DNA of 64,000 nucleotides from an uncultured Lachnospira sp. (GTDB taxonomy: Bacteria; Bacillota; Clostridia; Lachnospirales; Lachnospiraceae): NCBI GenBank assembly GCA_910589305.1, contig CAJUTV010000003.1, positions 186,001 to 250,000 of the forward strand, in the 5' to 3' direction. The translations under genes were made by a program, and so were the position numbers. The notes under the pieces were generated by a model. That model made no database searches. It saw only the letters and a program-made list of their open reading frames with translations, and was not told the origin of the DNA. Of this stretch, positions 25,086 through 33,776 are shown piece after piece (the first letter of the stretch is position 1; every line of letters begins with the position of its first letter).

Positions 25086-26549
25086 ATGAAAGATTTAGAT
25101 GCGATTTCTTCTAAGGTAAGTAAAGGACAAAATTTGAATACTCATCTTGAAAAATATGGCAGAAGTATGGCTTCTCTATATCATGCGTTAAGTTTAATCA
25201 AGCTTTCTATGAATTATTATACGGTTTGTGATATATATTATGATACATTGGATAAGAAAACATATGATAATGATTTATACGCTAAGTTTTACAATCGTTT
25301 TCATATATGTATCCAACAGTATCTTGCTAATCAAATGGATATAGAACAACTAAAAATTATGCGTCAAGATGTTATCAATCTGATGAATAGTGTTGTTTCA
25401 TTAATTGACCAATTAAGAATATATGAATATGTAATGAATAGGGTTGAATATCGGTTTAAAGATAAAAAAGAATATCCATTTGATAAAGAGTACTATGATA
25501 CGTATCTTACAAGTGATGTAATTCATTATATTTTTTCAGAAAAAGATAATGTTGTGGTAAATAGTAAGATTGCTCAGATTGTAGGACAGCTCCCTATGAG
25601 ACTGTCAAAAAACCGCTTTTTTTCTTATGTAAGAGAGGCGTTTTCCTTGTATCATGGAGCACAGAAAGGTTCCATTGATGACTTTGAGTACTCGATTAGA
25701 AGTACAGCCATGCTTTCCGTTTCTAAAAAACAGGCAGACCATACAGCAATAGATGAACATTATTTTGATGAATATAAAAAAATAATGGATATATTAGCAA
25801 ATGCAGATTATAAGACAATGGATACCGCAGCATATTATAAGTTGGACAAAGAATTAAAAATAGGCATTGAAAAGATAAATAATTTTTCTGATAATATGGT
25901 ACTTTTAGCACAGTTGGTTAATGATTTGTATACGGCTGTGCTTATGGAACCATATTCAATTGGAAGTACAACACAGACCATTCTTGCCAAAGAGATAATA
26001 AGCATAATCAATAATCAATGTTTTGTTTCACAAACAGATGGTTCATCAAATAATGATATTTTTTATTATCGCAAATCGTTTGAGGAAATTGCAGATAAAT
26101 TTGTTGCCTTTGAGGGGATTCAAGAAAATATTTTGTCTATTGTTGAAAAAAATGAGTATGTGTTAGATGATGCTTGGGATATTTATAAGGATAAACTAGA
26201 AGCATTTGGGGTAAAAGAGCTTTTTGAATCATTAAAAATTGTCACAAAACTGCAATCTGGCAGTGATTTTGTTGTACTAGAAAACGATGCCTCATATGAT
26301 GAAATACCAGATAATTCTTATGCAGATACGGTTTGTGAACATTTGATTGATGATATGCAACAAGCTTTTAAGGCTTTGGGACAGCCCGTCAAAAGAGCCG
26401 TTATGGCAACGGTGTTTTCACAACTTCCCGTTTTGTTTAATAACACGGATGAGATACAAAATTATATCAATATGTCGCTTATACAATGTAGTGATGAGGC
26501 AGAGCAGATGGCTGTGGTAGAGATATTAAAATCAATGATGGAAGGCTAA
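25086..26549 (+). CDS. Unknown 487-residue helical protein
   Basis: I do not recognise this protein. It is predicted to be soluble, largely helical and rich in Tyr, Asp and Lys, with no signal peptide, membrane helix or catalytic motif that I can see. The start is odd: the only in-frame ATG (25086) has no SD nearby, while a strong AAAGGAGG (25041-25048) precedes a TTG that opens a 7-codon frame ending 4 bases before the ATG. Three bases separate it from the next gene, and it is first in a run leading to DUF2953 and gerW, so a link to the cell envelope or sporulation is possible. Confidence 0.7.
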   Translation: MKDLDAISSKVSKGQNLNTHLEKYGRSMASLYHALSLIKLSMNYYTVCDIYYDTLDKKTYDNDLYAKFYNRFHICIQQYLANQMDIEQLKIMRQDVINLMNSVVSLIDQLRIYEYVMNRVEYRFKDKKEYPFDKEYYDTYLTSDVIHYIFSEKDNVVVNSKIAQIVGQLPMRLSKNRFFSYVREAFSLYHGAQKGSIDDFEYSIRSTAMLSVSKKQADHTAIDEHYFDEYKKIMDILANADYKTMDTAAYYKLDKELKIGIEKINNFSDNMVLLAQLVNDLYTAVLMEPYSIGSTTQTILAKEIISIINNQCFVSQTDGSSNNDIFYYRKSFEEIADKFVAFEGIQENILSIVEKNEYVLDDAWDIYKDKLEAFGVKELFESLKIVTKLQSGSDFVVLENDASYDEIPDNSYADTVCEHLIDDMQQAFKALGQPVKRAVMATVFSQLPVLFNNTDEIQNYINMSLIQCSDEAEQMAVVEILKSMMEG

Positions 26550-26552
26550 TGT

Positions 26553-26891
26553 ATGAAGTGGTATAAAAAGCTTTATTATGGAGAAAATGCAAGAAAAGTA
26601 AAATATAAAATATTTGGCAAAATCGCAAAAAGCCGGTTGACATTTGATACTTTTCTTATTATGCTGCCCTCCAATAAAGAAAATTTGCTTGATATTATGT
26701 CGGCTGATGTTTTAAAACAGCCTCATTTTAAAAATAAAAAAATACAAGATTCCATTTATATTGTTGGGATTGCAAAAGGCAAAGAGGAAGCTTTAGAGGT
26801 CGTGCGAGTGATTATTGATGAGGTTTATCAGGCAACCAAAGGGTTTGATATTCCAAAATATCTGCATTTTGGAAATGAAAAAAGAACGTAA
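26553..26891 (+). CDS. Unknown 112-residue protein
   Basis: A small basic protein (MKWYKKLYYGENARK...) without signal peptide or membrane helix. The middle reads like an alpha/beta domain (FDTFLIMLPSNKENLLDIM, IYIVGIAKGKEEALEVVRVII). It is tightly packed between the 487-residue protein and the DUF2953 gene (3 and 15 base gaps), so it is most likely part of the same operon. I can assign no function. Confidence 0.7.
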   Translation: MKWYKKLYYGENARKVKYKIFGKIAKSRLTFDTFLIMLPSNKENLLDIMSADVLKQPHFKNKKIQDSIYIVGIAKGKEEALEVVRVIIDEVYQATKGFDIPKYLHFGNEKRT

Positions 26892-26906
26892 ATGTAAGGA
26901 GAAACA

Positions 26907-27932
26907 ATGCTTCATGTAGTGCTATTGATATTAAAAATAATTGGAATAATAATAGCTGTATTACTGGGGCTTGTGATTCTAACAGTTGCAGCAGTGCTTT
27001 TTGTACCTATCCGCTATGTTGTGAAGGCACAATATAAGGATGGCATTCCTGTAATACAGGCAAAAGTGACATGGTTATTCCATTTGTTGCGAATAAAATG
27101 TTTGTTTAATCTTGAAGAAGGATTGAATGTTCGGGTAAAAATATTCTTTTTTAATTTAAAATCGTCAAAAAAGGATTCTAAAGAGGAAGAACATATAGAA
27201 AAAAAGGATACTAAAAAACGCCGTAAGAAAAAAGAACATTCTGTATTTGATGAGGAAGAACATCAATTTGATGATGAGGATATAATTTTTGATAAACCAG
27301 AAGAATCCATTGATATAGCAGCGATGGAAGATATGGATGTCCATAACAATCAAATAATGGATTCAGATATAGAAGCGTCAGGTATAGAAATAAATCAAGA
27401 GGACATGGAAGATGAAGAACATTTATTTGAAACAGGGGTTTTTGAAGAAGATGTTAAAGAGCATGAAAAGATAAAACCGAATATATTTTTGATTATCAAG
27501 AATAAAATAATGGATATTATACAAAAAATTATTGCTTTGATTCAACAATTAAAGATGACAAAAGAAAATTTAAAACAAAAAACAGAAGCGTTTTCCAATA
27601 TGATAAATGACCCTAAAAATCGAGAGATGGTTTCTTTTTTATGGGTACAAGTAAAAAAACTTTTAAAAATTTTAAAACCTAAAAAGGTTGAGGCATATAT
27701 CCATTTTGGATTAAAGGATGCTCAGACAACAGGAAAAGCAGCAATGTATGCAGCGTCACTGTATGGGTTTATCGGCAAGAATATAACAATTTATCCTGAT
27801 TTTGAGCAGGAAATCATAGAGGGAACCATATATATAAAGGGTTCTATCCAGCTTTTTCCAATAGGAATAATAGCGTTAAAGGTTTATAGGAATAAGCAGG
27901 TTAGGAAATATATTAATAAAATAAAGAATTGA
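26907..27932 (+). CDS. DUF2953 membrane protein (YtfI-like)
   Basis: A 341-residue protein with one N-terminal membrane helix (about 5-33) followed by the DUF2953 domain start (PIRYVVKAQYKDG...AKVTWLFHLLRIKC). A long acidic insert (about 90-190) full of Glu, Asp and Lys comes next, then the conserved C-terminal part (YIHFGLKDAQTTGKAAMYAASLYGFIG). In B. subtilis the homologue ytfI lies directly before ytfJ (gerW), and the same pair is seen here. The family is linked to sporulation by context; its biochemical role is unknown. Confidence 0.8.
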   Translation: MLHVVLLILKIIGIIIAVLLGLVILTVAAVLFVPIRYVVKAQYKDGIPVIQAKVTWLFHLLRIKCLFNLEEGLNVRVKIFFFNLKSSKKDSKEEEHIEKKDTKKRRKKKEHSVFDEEEHQFDDEDIIFDKPEESIDIAAMEDMDVHNNQIMDSDIEASGIEINQEDMEDEEHLFETGVFEEDVKEHEKIKPNIFLIIKNKIMDIIQKIIALIQQLKMTKENLKQKTEAFSNMINDPKNREMVSFLWVQVKKLLKILKPKKVEAYIHFGLKDAQTTGKAAMYAASLYGFIGKNITIYPDFEQEIIEGTIYIKGSIQLFPIGIIALKVYRNKQVRKYINKIKN

Positions 27933-27951
27933 GTAGGAATGGAGGATTCAT

Positions 27952-28350
27952 ATGGCAGAGAATAATTTTGACCAAACAGTAGCATCACTTTTTAAGGGAA
28001 TGGACTCATTTATATCAGCAAAGACGGTTGTCGGTGATGCTGTGACCGTAAATGATACAATTATACTTCCATTAGTTGATGTATCATTTGGCGTGGGTGC
28101 AGGTGCGTTTGCTGGTGAAAAGAAAAACAATGCAGGCGGTGCCATGACAGGAAAAATCTCACCAAGTGCTGTTTTAGTAATTCAAAATGGTGCTACGAAG
28201 CTTGTTAATATTAAAAATCAAGATACCATAACAAAAGTGATTGATATGGTTCCAGATATTGTGGACAGATTTTCAGGCAAATTTGGAAAGGTAAAAACAG
28301 ACGCAGATATTGATGAAGTTATTGATGAAATGTCAAATAATGTAGAATAA
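27952..28350 (+). CDS. gerW: Sporulation protein GerW (YtfJ)
   Basis: A 132-residue protein of the GerW/YtfJ family, found in the spore and needed for normal germination in Bacillus. The core shows the family features: FISAKTVVGDAVTVNDTIILPLVDVSFGVGAGAF, a GEKKNNAGGA linker, then SAVLVIQNG and a helical C-terminus. GGAGG lies before the ATG. It directly follows the DUF2953 gene, as in Bacillus. Confidence 0.9.
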   Translation: MAENNFDQTVASLFKGMDSFISAKTVVGDAVTVNDTIILPLVDVSFGVGAGAFAGEKKNNAGGAMTGKISPSAVLVIQNGATKLVNIKNQDTITKVIDMVPDIVDRFSGKFGKVKTDADIDEVIDEMSNNVE

Positions 28351-28433
28351 GTAGATTATAATGGCATAAATCAGTAATTATTTATAGGCAGCAGCATATA
28401 TTATAGGAAAGAAGGTAAATTCAGGCGGTAATT

Positions 28434-28580
28434 ATGTGTTGCAGAATGCTTGGTTTTATTATGTTTTGGATTGCTGTTGGAATGGTGATTGCATTACTGC
28501 TTCAGGAAGATATATTCCTAAGTGTGTGCATAATTATCATACTGATTGTAGTCGGATTTAATATGTTTTGCAAAAGTTGA
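28434..28580 (+). CDS. 48-residue membrane protein
   Basis: A short frame with start ATG, an AGGCGG site 5 bases upstream, and a product that begins MCCRMLGFIMFW. Two hydrophobic stretches cover nearly the whole protein, with cysteines at both ends. Small proteins with an MCCR start are familiar near gerW in Lachnospiraceae-type genomes by my recollection, which supports a real gene. No function known. Confidence 0.55.
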   Translation: MCCRMLGFIMFWIAVGMVIALLLQEDIFLSVCIIIILIVVGFNMFCKS

Positions 28581-28667
28581 AAGTACACCGACAAGTTTAA
28601 TAAATGCAGTTGCAGGAAGTATACTAATGGGATTGTAAATGTCTCTTAAAAAAGATATTTATTATAA

Positions 28668-28686
28668 TTTTTTTTTTGGGGGGGGG
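28668..28686 (+). repeat. T10-G9 homopolymer junction
   Basis: Ten T residues (28668-28677) run straight into nine G residues (28678-28686), about 90 bases before the GH95 start. Such tracts are prone to slipped-strand length change. A 15-codon ORF (28693-28740) begins just after it. Confidence 0.8.
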
Positions 28687-28776
28687 TGTCAAATGAAATT
28701 TAAAACATTTGCACAATTAAAACATTTGATTACGAATTAAAAGTTGCACTTGAATAGGTGCAAGAATGGAGGAAAA

Positions 28777-31700
28777 ATGAAAAAAACAAGTAGATTAAAA
28801 AAGGCATGTTGCCTTTTTTCTTGTATTTCATTAGCTGTAACGTCATTTGTGCTGCCACAGGTGAGCGTGAAGGCAAGTGACGAAGTAAAAAAGTTTGACC
28901 CTCAGACTACTATGTGGACAAACACTTGTGTAGAGATGGTGCTTGATGAAGATTCAACAACAAAGTACAGCAATATGGCGGAGGTAGACCCCAATGCTTC
29001 ATCAAAAAATGACAGCGGGCATCAAAGCCCTTATGCAAGAGCAGGAGAAAAATTAAATGACTGGGCATACGCTGAATATCTATGGACATACAGCTATCCT
29101 GTTGGCAATGGCAGAATGGCAGGCATGATAGCAGGCGGTATCGACAAAGAGGTTATTCAGATTAATGAGGATACCATTTGGGACGGTTCGCCATATGGTA
29201 CGATTCAAGATGAAAATAAAAATACAATTACTGATATGGATGCAGCAAAAAAAGCACAGACTATTTCTACAACCAATCAGACAAGCGGCAGTGTAGTAGA
29301 TGGCTGGAAATATTACAGAGGTGCCAATGCGGACGGTACACCAGCACCAATTGGCTCTGCCAATGCTTTGGTTGGTGATGAAGCTTTTCGTGCAAAATAT
29401 CCAGAGTTTTCAAAAATGTCAATTTCGTATCAGGCGCTTCAGGTGAATAATGCAAAAGATGCACAGGCTGTACAACAGCGTTATTCTATGGAACGTATGG
29501 TAGAAGCTACATTTCTTGGGAGTCCGTCTTCACAACATGCGTACAAGTCTTTTGTTGAAGTGTATTTAGATTTTAATCAGACACATGAAAAGGTAACCAA
29601 TTATACGAAAAGTCTGGATATGACAAAAGGTATCGTGACTGTCGATTATGATTATAATGGTACACATTTTACAAGAGAGACCTTTGCAAGCTATCCAGAC
29701 CAGGCGGTCGTTACACATGTTTCATCAGATAAGGAGCTGAGTTTTAGTGCGCAGCTTCATACATACCATAATAAAGAAGGGTATTTCAAATATGAAAAGG
29801 TTAGTGATAAAGAAGTAAAATTAGTCGCTTCTGTCACCGACGGCAATAAAAATTCGGATGTTCCGTCAACGATTAATGCGATTTCATTTGAAGCACATAT
29901 GCTTCTTGAAGGCGACGGTACATTTTCGGTGTCAGAAGATAATACAACCGTACAGGTTCAAGGTGGAAAGGAAACGACAATCTATGTTGTAGGCGCTTCA
30001 AACTATGTCGATTATTTAAGTCTTGACAATACAAAGCCAGCAAAAGACTGTGCGGTGTATATTAACAATATCAAGGCAAAAAATTATAATCAGATAAAAG
30101 AAAGACATATACAAGATTTTTCGCCGTTATTTGAAGCTTCATCACTTTCTGTTGAAAACACAGATGGAAACGATTTTTCTGATATTCCTACCGAGAAGCG
30201 TATTCGTAAAGATGTAAATGGCAAGTCTGGCTTTACGGTTGGCGCGGGAAACAGTATGTCGGATGCGAAAAAAACAGGCGTGTCAACAACGTACTCGGAT
30301 GGTGACAATCAGTTGGCAGTGCTTGAATTTAACTATGGCAAATATCTGTTGATATCCGGTTCAAGAGATGGCTCTACAACAGGTGATATCCATATTTATG
30401 AGTCACAGCCGCTCAACCTTACAGGCAAATGGAATGCCGCATTATCGGCTTCATGGAAAGGCAAATATACCATTAATATTAACACACAGATGAATTACTG
30501 GGCAGCCAATATATTGGGGTTGTCCGAAGAATGTGAGAAACCGTTAATAGATGTGTTTGATGAGCTTGCACAGTCTGGTTCAATCACTGCTGCCAATCAG
30601 TATGCTATCTATAATAATAGAGGAGATTATACATATCAGGCAGGTGACCCTTGGGTAACACATCACAACTTTGACCTTTGGAGGGGAACACAGCCCATTG
30701 ATAATGCTACCGCTGGATTGTGGCCTACGGGTGGTATATGGCTTTTAGACCACGCTTGGCAGTATTATCAATTTAACAACGATAAAGAATATCTTGCACA
30801 AGTATATCCTTATATGGTGGGTTCAGCCGAGTTTTTCACGCAATTTGTGACGGTTGATGAAAAGACAGGCTATCTTGTCACAGCAGCTTCTTGTTCGCCA
30901 GAACAAGGCGGTGTTCAGCCGGGTGCTGCAATGGATACACAATTGATTCGCAACTTGTATGATATGGTTTGTAAAGCAAGTGCAATTTTAGGAAAAGAAG
31001 CAGAACAAGCAGCACTTCTTGCAACGATTAAAGAGCAGATGCCATCAACCTATCTTGCTGATGAAAAGGGCAAAATTGCACCAAATCTTATTGACAATCA
31101 GGGGCTTATTAAAGAGTGGGCAAGAGGAGATGTAACATTTGATATTTCAAAACGTGAACCTGGCGACTGGAAGGTGACAAATCCATTTTCAAGCAATCCG
31201 GACGAACAGATTGGCGTATATGCACATGGTGCTTCTAATGCTAATGGACATCGTCATTGTTCACAGCTTTGGGAGATGTATCCGGGAACACATCTAAGTG
31301 CATATGCGGATGATGCCGATGAAAAAGCGATATATGAAGCATACTGCAATTCTGTAAAAGCAAGAGGTGCAGGCTCTGGACAGGGCTGGGGACTGGCTTG
31401 GAGAATTTCTCTCAATGCCAGAGCGTTGGACGGCAATGCGGCTTCTTCAATGTTAGAACAATTGTTTACAACAAGAACATCACCGAATCTTTTTGACCAG
31501 CATCCAAATTTCCAGATAGATGGTAATTATGGGGCAACAGCAGGCGTTGCGGAAATGTTAATTCAATCGCATGACAATGCCATTGATTTGCTGCCAGCTT
31601 TGCCTTCGGCATGGAAAAATGGTTCTTATTCTGGTTTGAAGGCAAGAGGCGGCGCAACAGTAGGTTGTACATGGGAAGACGGTAAAGTTGTAAAGGCAAC

Positions 31701-32856
31701 CGTTGCACCTTCTGTTGACGGAGAAGTTTATGTCCGCAATGAATATATGGGAACCGTTGTTGTATCAGATTCCAATGGAAATGTTATAAAGACAACATTA
31801 AACGACGGTGAAAATAGAATTGTATTTGATGGAACAGCAGGTGAAGTGTATACTTTAAGTTCGTTTGGAAAAAATGAGCCTGAATATATAGAAGGTACAT
31901 GGGTATCTCCTGTGTCAAATGTAAAAGGCTTTTTTAACACAGAAGGAGGACAAGCTCCAAAATTAGAAAACAGCAATACCAATGTAGGTTATGTATATAA
32001 TAATGCTTATAATACAACAACAACGGATGCGGCTGTAGGTTCTGTAGGTTTTGCATATCCAAATTGTGATGTGACGGGCTTGACAAAGTTGTCTCTATCT
32101 GTGGCACGCAAGGCAAAAGATGGCGAGCAGAAAGTATCTGTCCGACTTGGCAGCAAAGATGGTGCAGAGATTGCAAGCGGAATTATCACAGCAACTTCTT
32201 ATGCGCCTTTGGATATGGAAGTAACATTGCCTGAAAACGTTACAGGAACAAAAGACCTTTATGTGGTATTTACTTCGGTAGGTACAACGACCGATAAATA
32301 TATGGCAAATGTTAAGGATTTAACAGGCTTTTATATGTATAAGAATCCAAATTATGAGGGTGACGGCAGCAAAGTGAGCGCGCCATATGCCAGTGTTATA
32401 TCAGGTGAATATACACAAAATCGTCAGATTGAATTGCTTTCTTCCAATGCAAATGTAAAAATCTATTATACAACAGACGGCTCAGACCCAAAGACTTCTT
32501 TAACAGCAAAACTGTATACGGAAAAGATAGATATACTTGGCGAAGAAGGAAAAACTGTGACAACGGTGGTTAAGGCTTATGCAAAGACAGATGACGGAGA
32601 AGAAAGCAATACAGTAGAGTATACATATATCATTAAAATTGAAAATATTACAGTAAAACGTGGTGATGTTAATGGAGATGGCAATCGAGATGTAAGCGAT
32701 GCTGTACTTTTGAAAAAATATTTAGCGGGTATGGCTGTAAATATAGACGAAAAGGCAGCAGATGTTGACGGTAATAGACATATAGATGTTACGGATGCCG
32801 TTCTTCTTTTAAAACATTTGGCTCAAATGATTGACATTGATACATTATATAAATAA
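28777..32856 (+). CDS. Secreted GH95 glycosidase with dockerin
   Basis: A 1359-residue secreted enzyme. A signal peptide spans about 1-35 (lysine-rich start, hydrophobic core, VKA-S cut). Residues about 85-950 form a GH95 unit: N-terminal beta domain (SYPVGNGRMAGMI, INEDTIWDG) and an (alpha/alpha)6 barrel with NINTQMNYW near 566, HHNFDLWRG near 629, GHRHCSQLWEMYPG, and FQIDGNYGATAG near 912-922. GH95 members are alpha-1,2-L-fucosidases or L-galactosidases acting on host or plant glycans. A beta domain and a chitobiase-type C-terminal domain (about 1201-1288) follow, and then a type I dockerin (about 1295-1357) with two Ca-binding repeats (DVNGDGNRDVSDAV and DVDGNRHIDVTDAV). Start 28777 has GGAGGAAA; the frame extends to 28744. 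A hairpin terminator follows. Confidence 0.9.
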   Translation: MKKTSRLKKACCLFSCISLAVTSFVLPQVSVKASDEVKKFDPQTTMWTNTCVEMVLDEDSTTKYSNMAEVDPNASSKNDSGHQSPYARAGEKLNDWAYAEYLWTYSYPVGNGRMAGMIAGGIDKEVIQINEDTIWDGSPYGTIQDENKNTITDMDAAKKAQTISTTNQTSGSVVDGWKYYRGANADGTPAPIGSANALVGDEAFRAKYPEFSKMSISYQALQVNNAKDAQAVQQRYSMERMVEATFLGSPSSQHAYKSFVEVYLDFNQTHEKVTNYTKSLDMTKGIVTVDYDYNGTHFTRETFASYPDQAVVTHVSSDKELSFSAQLHTYHNKEGYFKYEKVSDKEVKLVASVTDGNKNSDVPSTINAISFEAHMLLEGDGTFSVSEDNTTVQVQGGKETTIYVVGASNYVDYLSLDNTKPAKDCAVYINNIKAKNYNQIKERHIQDFSPLFEASSLSVENTDGNDFSDIPTEKRIRKDVNGKSGFTVGAGNSMSDAKKTGVSTTYSDGDNQLAVLEFNYGKYLLISGSRDGSTTGDIHIYESQPLNLTGKWNAALSASWKGKYTININTQMNYWAANILGLSEECEKPLIDVFDELAQSGSITAANQYAIYNNRGDYTYQAGDPWVTHHNFDLWRGTQPIDNATAGLWPTGGIWLLDHAWQYYQFNNDKEYLAQVYPYMVGSAEFFTQFVTVDEKTGYLVTAASCSPEQGGVQPGAAMDTQLIRNLYDMVCKASAILGKEAEQAALLATIKEQMPSTYLADEKGKIAPNLIDNQGLIKEWARGDVTFDISKREPGDWKVTNPFSSNPDEQIGVYAHGASNANGHRHCSQLWEMYPGTHLSAYADDADEKAIYEAYCNSVKARGAGSGQGWGLAWRISLNARALDGNAASSMLEQLFTTRTSPNLFDQHPNFQIDGNYGATAGVAEMLIQSHDNAIDLLPALPSAWKNGSYSGLKARGGATVGCTWEDGKVVKATVAPSVDGEVYVRNEYMGTVVVSDSNGNVIKTTLNDGENRIVFDGTAGEVYTLSSFGKNEPEYIEGTWVSPVSNVKGFFNTEGGQAPKLENSNTNVGYVYNNAYNTTTTDAAVGSVGFAYPNCDVTGLTKLSLSVARKAKDGEQKVSVRLGSKDGAEIASGIITATSYAPLDMEVTLPENVTGTKDLYVVFTSVGTTTDKYMANVKDLTGFYMYKNPNYEGDGSKVSAPYASVISGEYTQNRQIELLSSNANVKIYYTTDGSDPKTSLTAKLYTEKIDILGEEGKTVTTVVKAYAKTDDGEESNTVEYTYIIKIENITVKRGDVNGDGNRDVSDAVLLKKYLAGMAVNIDEKAADVDGNRHIDVTDAVLLLKHLAQMIDIDTLYK

Positions 32857-32935
32857 GTAATTTGTTGAAAAGCGATTTATTAAAAGTGAAATAGTTCAGA
32901 AAATTGATTGCTTTGAAAGCAAAAACTAGACTTAT

Positions 32936-32970
32936 TTGGGGCAGGAGTTTATACTCCTGCCTTAAATATT
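32936..32970 (+). terminator. Terminator after the GH95 gene
   Basis: A perfect 9-base stem, GGCAGGAGT (32940-32948) with ACTCCTGCC (32953-32961), closes a TTAT loop. The tail is TTAAATATT rather than a pure T run. A second small hairpin (TGCTTT...AAAGCA) lies just before it. The region 32857-33262 holds no gene apart from these and the promoter below. Confidence 0.7.
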
Positions 32971-33060
32971 ATGTGTTATTGTGTGATGTATGATTTGTAT
33001 AGTTATTAGTTAAGTTTTATCTTTTAATCTGCTGTAATAAATGATGAAAAAATATTCTTT

Positions 33061-33111
33061 TGTTTAAATATTTGTAATGATTTAATCATAACAAATGAAG
33101 AGACTTAAACA
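33061..33111. promoter_or_regulatory. Inverted repeat upstream of the accessory operon promoter
   Basis: TGTTTAA (33061-33067) mirrors TTAAACA (33105-33111), with inner ATTTGT/ACAAAT arms. It ends about 16 bases before the -35 box, a position suited to an activator. Function is inferred only. Confidence 0.35.
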
Positions 33112-33126
33112 AAATGTATATATATA

Positions 33127-33155
33127 TTGACGCATGTATCAAGTTGTAATATACT
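33127..33155 (+). promoter_or_regulatory. Promoter of the secreted-protein/ABC operon
   Basis: TTGACG (33127-33132), 17-base spacer, TATACT (33150-33155). It gives a leader of about 100 bases before the small secreted protein. Confidence 0.7.
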
Positions 33156-33262
33156 TTAATTATTAGATAGCTATTTAATATCATATACTGCAATTAAGTT
33201 TGTTGTAATTTAATTGTATGCTAAAAATTTAAAAAATACAGTATAAAAAAGGAGGATTTACA

Positions 33263-33709
33263 ATGAGATTAAATATAAAGAAGATATTAAGTAAAACATT
33301 GGCAGGAGCATTAGCAGGAGCGTTGGTGTTTTCAACAGGAATGACAATTACATGGGCAAATAATCACGCAGATACGACAGCAACAATGACTTTTGATGAA
33401 GCATCAGGATACTATATAGACTATACCATAGGCAGAGCAAAGGATGATGATACAAGTGGTTATATCAGAGGAATTTGGGCTAATAATGATTATTCATTTT
33501 CGGCTGCCTTGGTAGGAGCAAATGCAAATGGTGGGACAACATATTATGAAAACTTTCGTCTTTGGAGGTATCGTGTGTATCCCAATGACAAATTTTATAT
33601 GACAAATTATGTTAAGGAAAGTGGATATAATTATGCTGCTATGAAATGTGAAAGTAATTATGCTTCACAATATACTGTTCACTTTGCTTGGAGTCCTGAT
33701 AGTATCTAA
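33263..33709 (+). CDS. Small secreted protein, bacteriocin-like
   Basis: A 148-residue protein with a clear signal peptide (about 1-32, ending TITWA), leaving a mature chain of about 116 residues. The mature part is rich in Tyr, Asn, Ala and Ser and reads as a beta-rich domain (IRGIWANNDYSFSAALVG, YYENFRLWRYRVYP) ending in FAWSPDS. This layout recalls small secreted DUF2712/lactococcin-972-type proteins encoded beside ABC transporters, but I cannot confirm homology. SD AAAGGAGG precedes the ATG. It is first in an operon with two anchored proteins and an ABC exporter. It has a single cysteine, so no intramolecular disulfide is possible. Confidence 0.6.
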   Translation: MRLNIKKILSKTLAGALAGALVFSTGMTITWANNHADTTATMTFDEASGYYIDYTIGRAKDDDTSGYIRGIWANNDYSFSAALVGANANGGTTYYENFRLWRYRVYPNDKFYMTNYVKESGYNYAAMKCESNYASQYTVHFAWSPDSI

Positions 33710-33729
33710 ATCTTTATAAATTAAAGAGA

Positions 33730-33757
33730 GGGGGAGGCTTGCCTGTAGCTATCCCCC
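33730..33757 (+). other. G/C hairpin between secreted protein and downstream genes
   Basis: GGGGGA (33730-33735) pairs with TCCCCC (33752-33757), with an alternative GGC-TT-GCC inside. No T run follows. It may stabilise the upstream message or partly attenuate the downstream genes. Confidence 0.5.
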
Positions 33758-33776
33758 ATTATTGATGGAGGTTAGA

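Noticed and set aside
28693..28740. 15-codon ORF after the T10-G9 tract
   Set aside because: It could be translated (the G tract may mimic an SD), but length and lack of any comparison make it unsupportable as a gene; kept only as a note in the tract finding.
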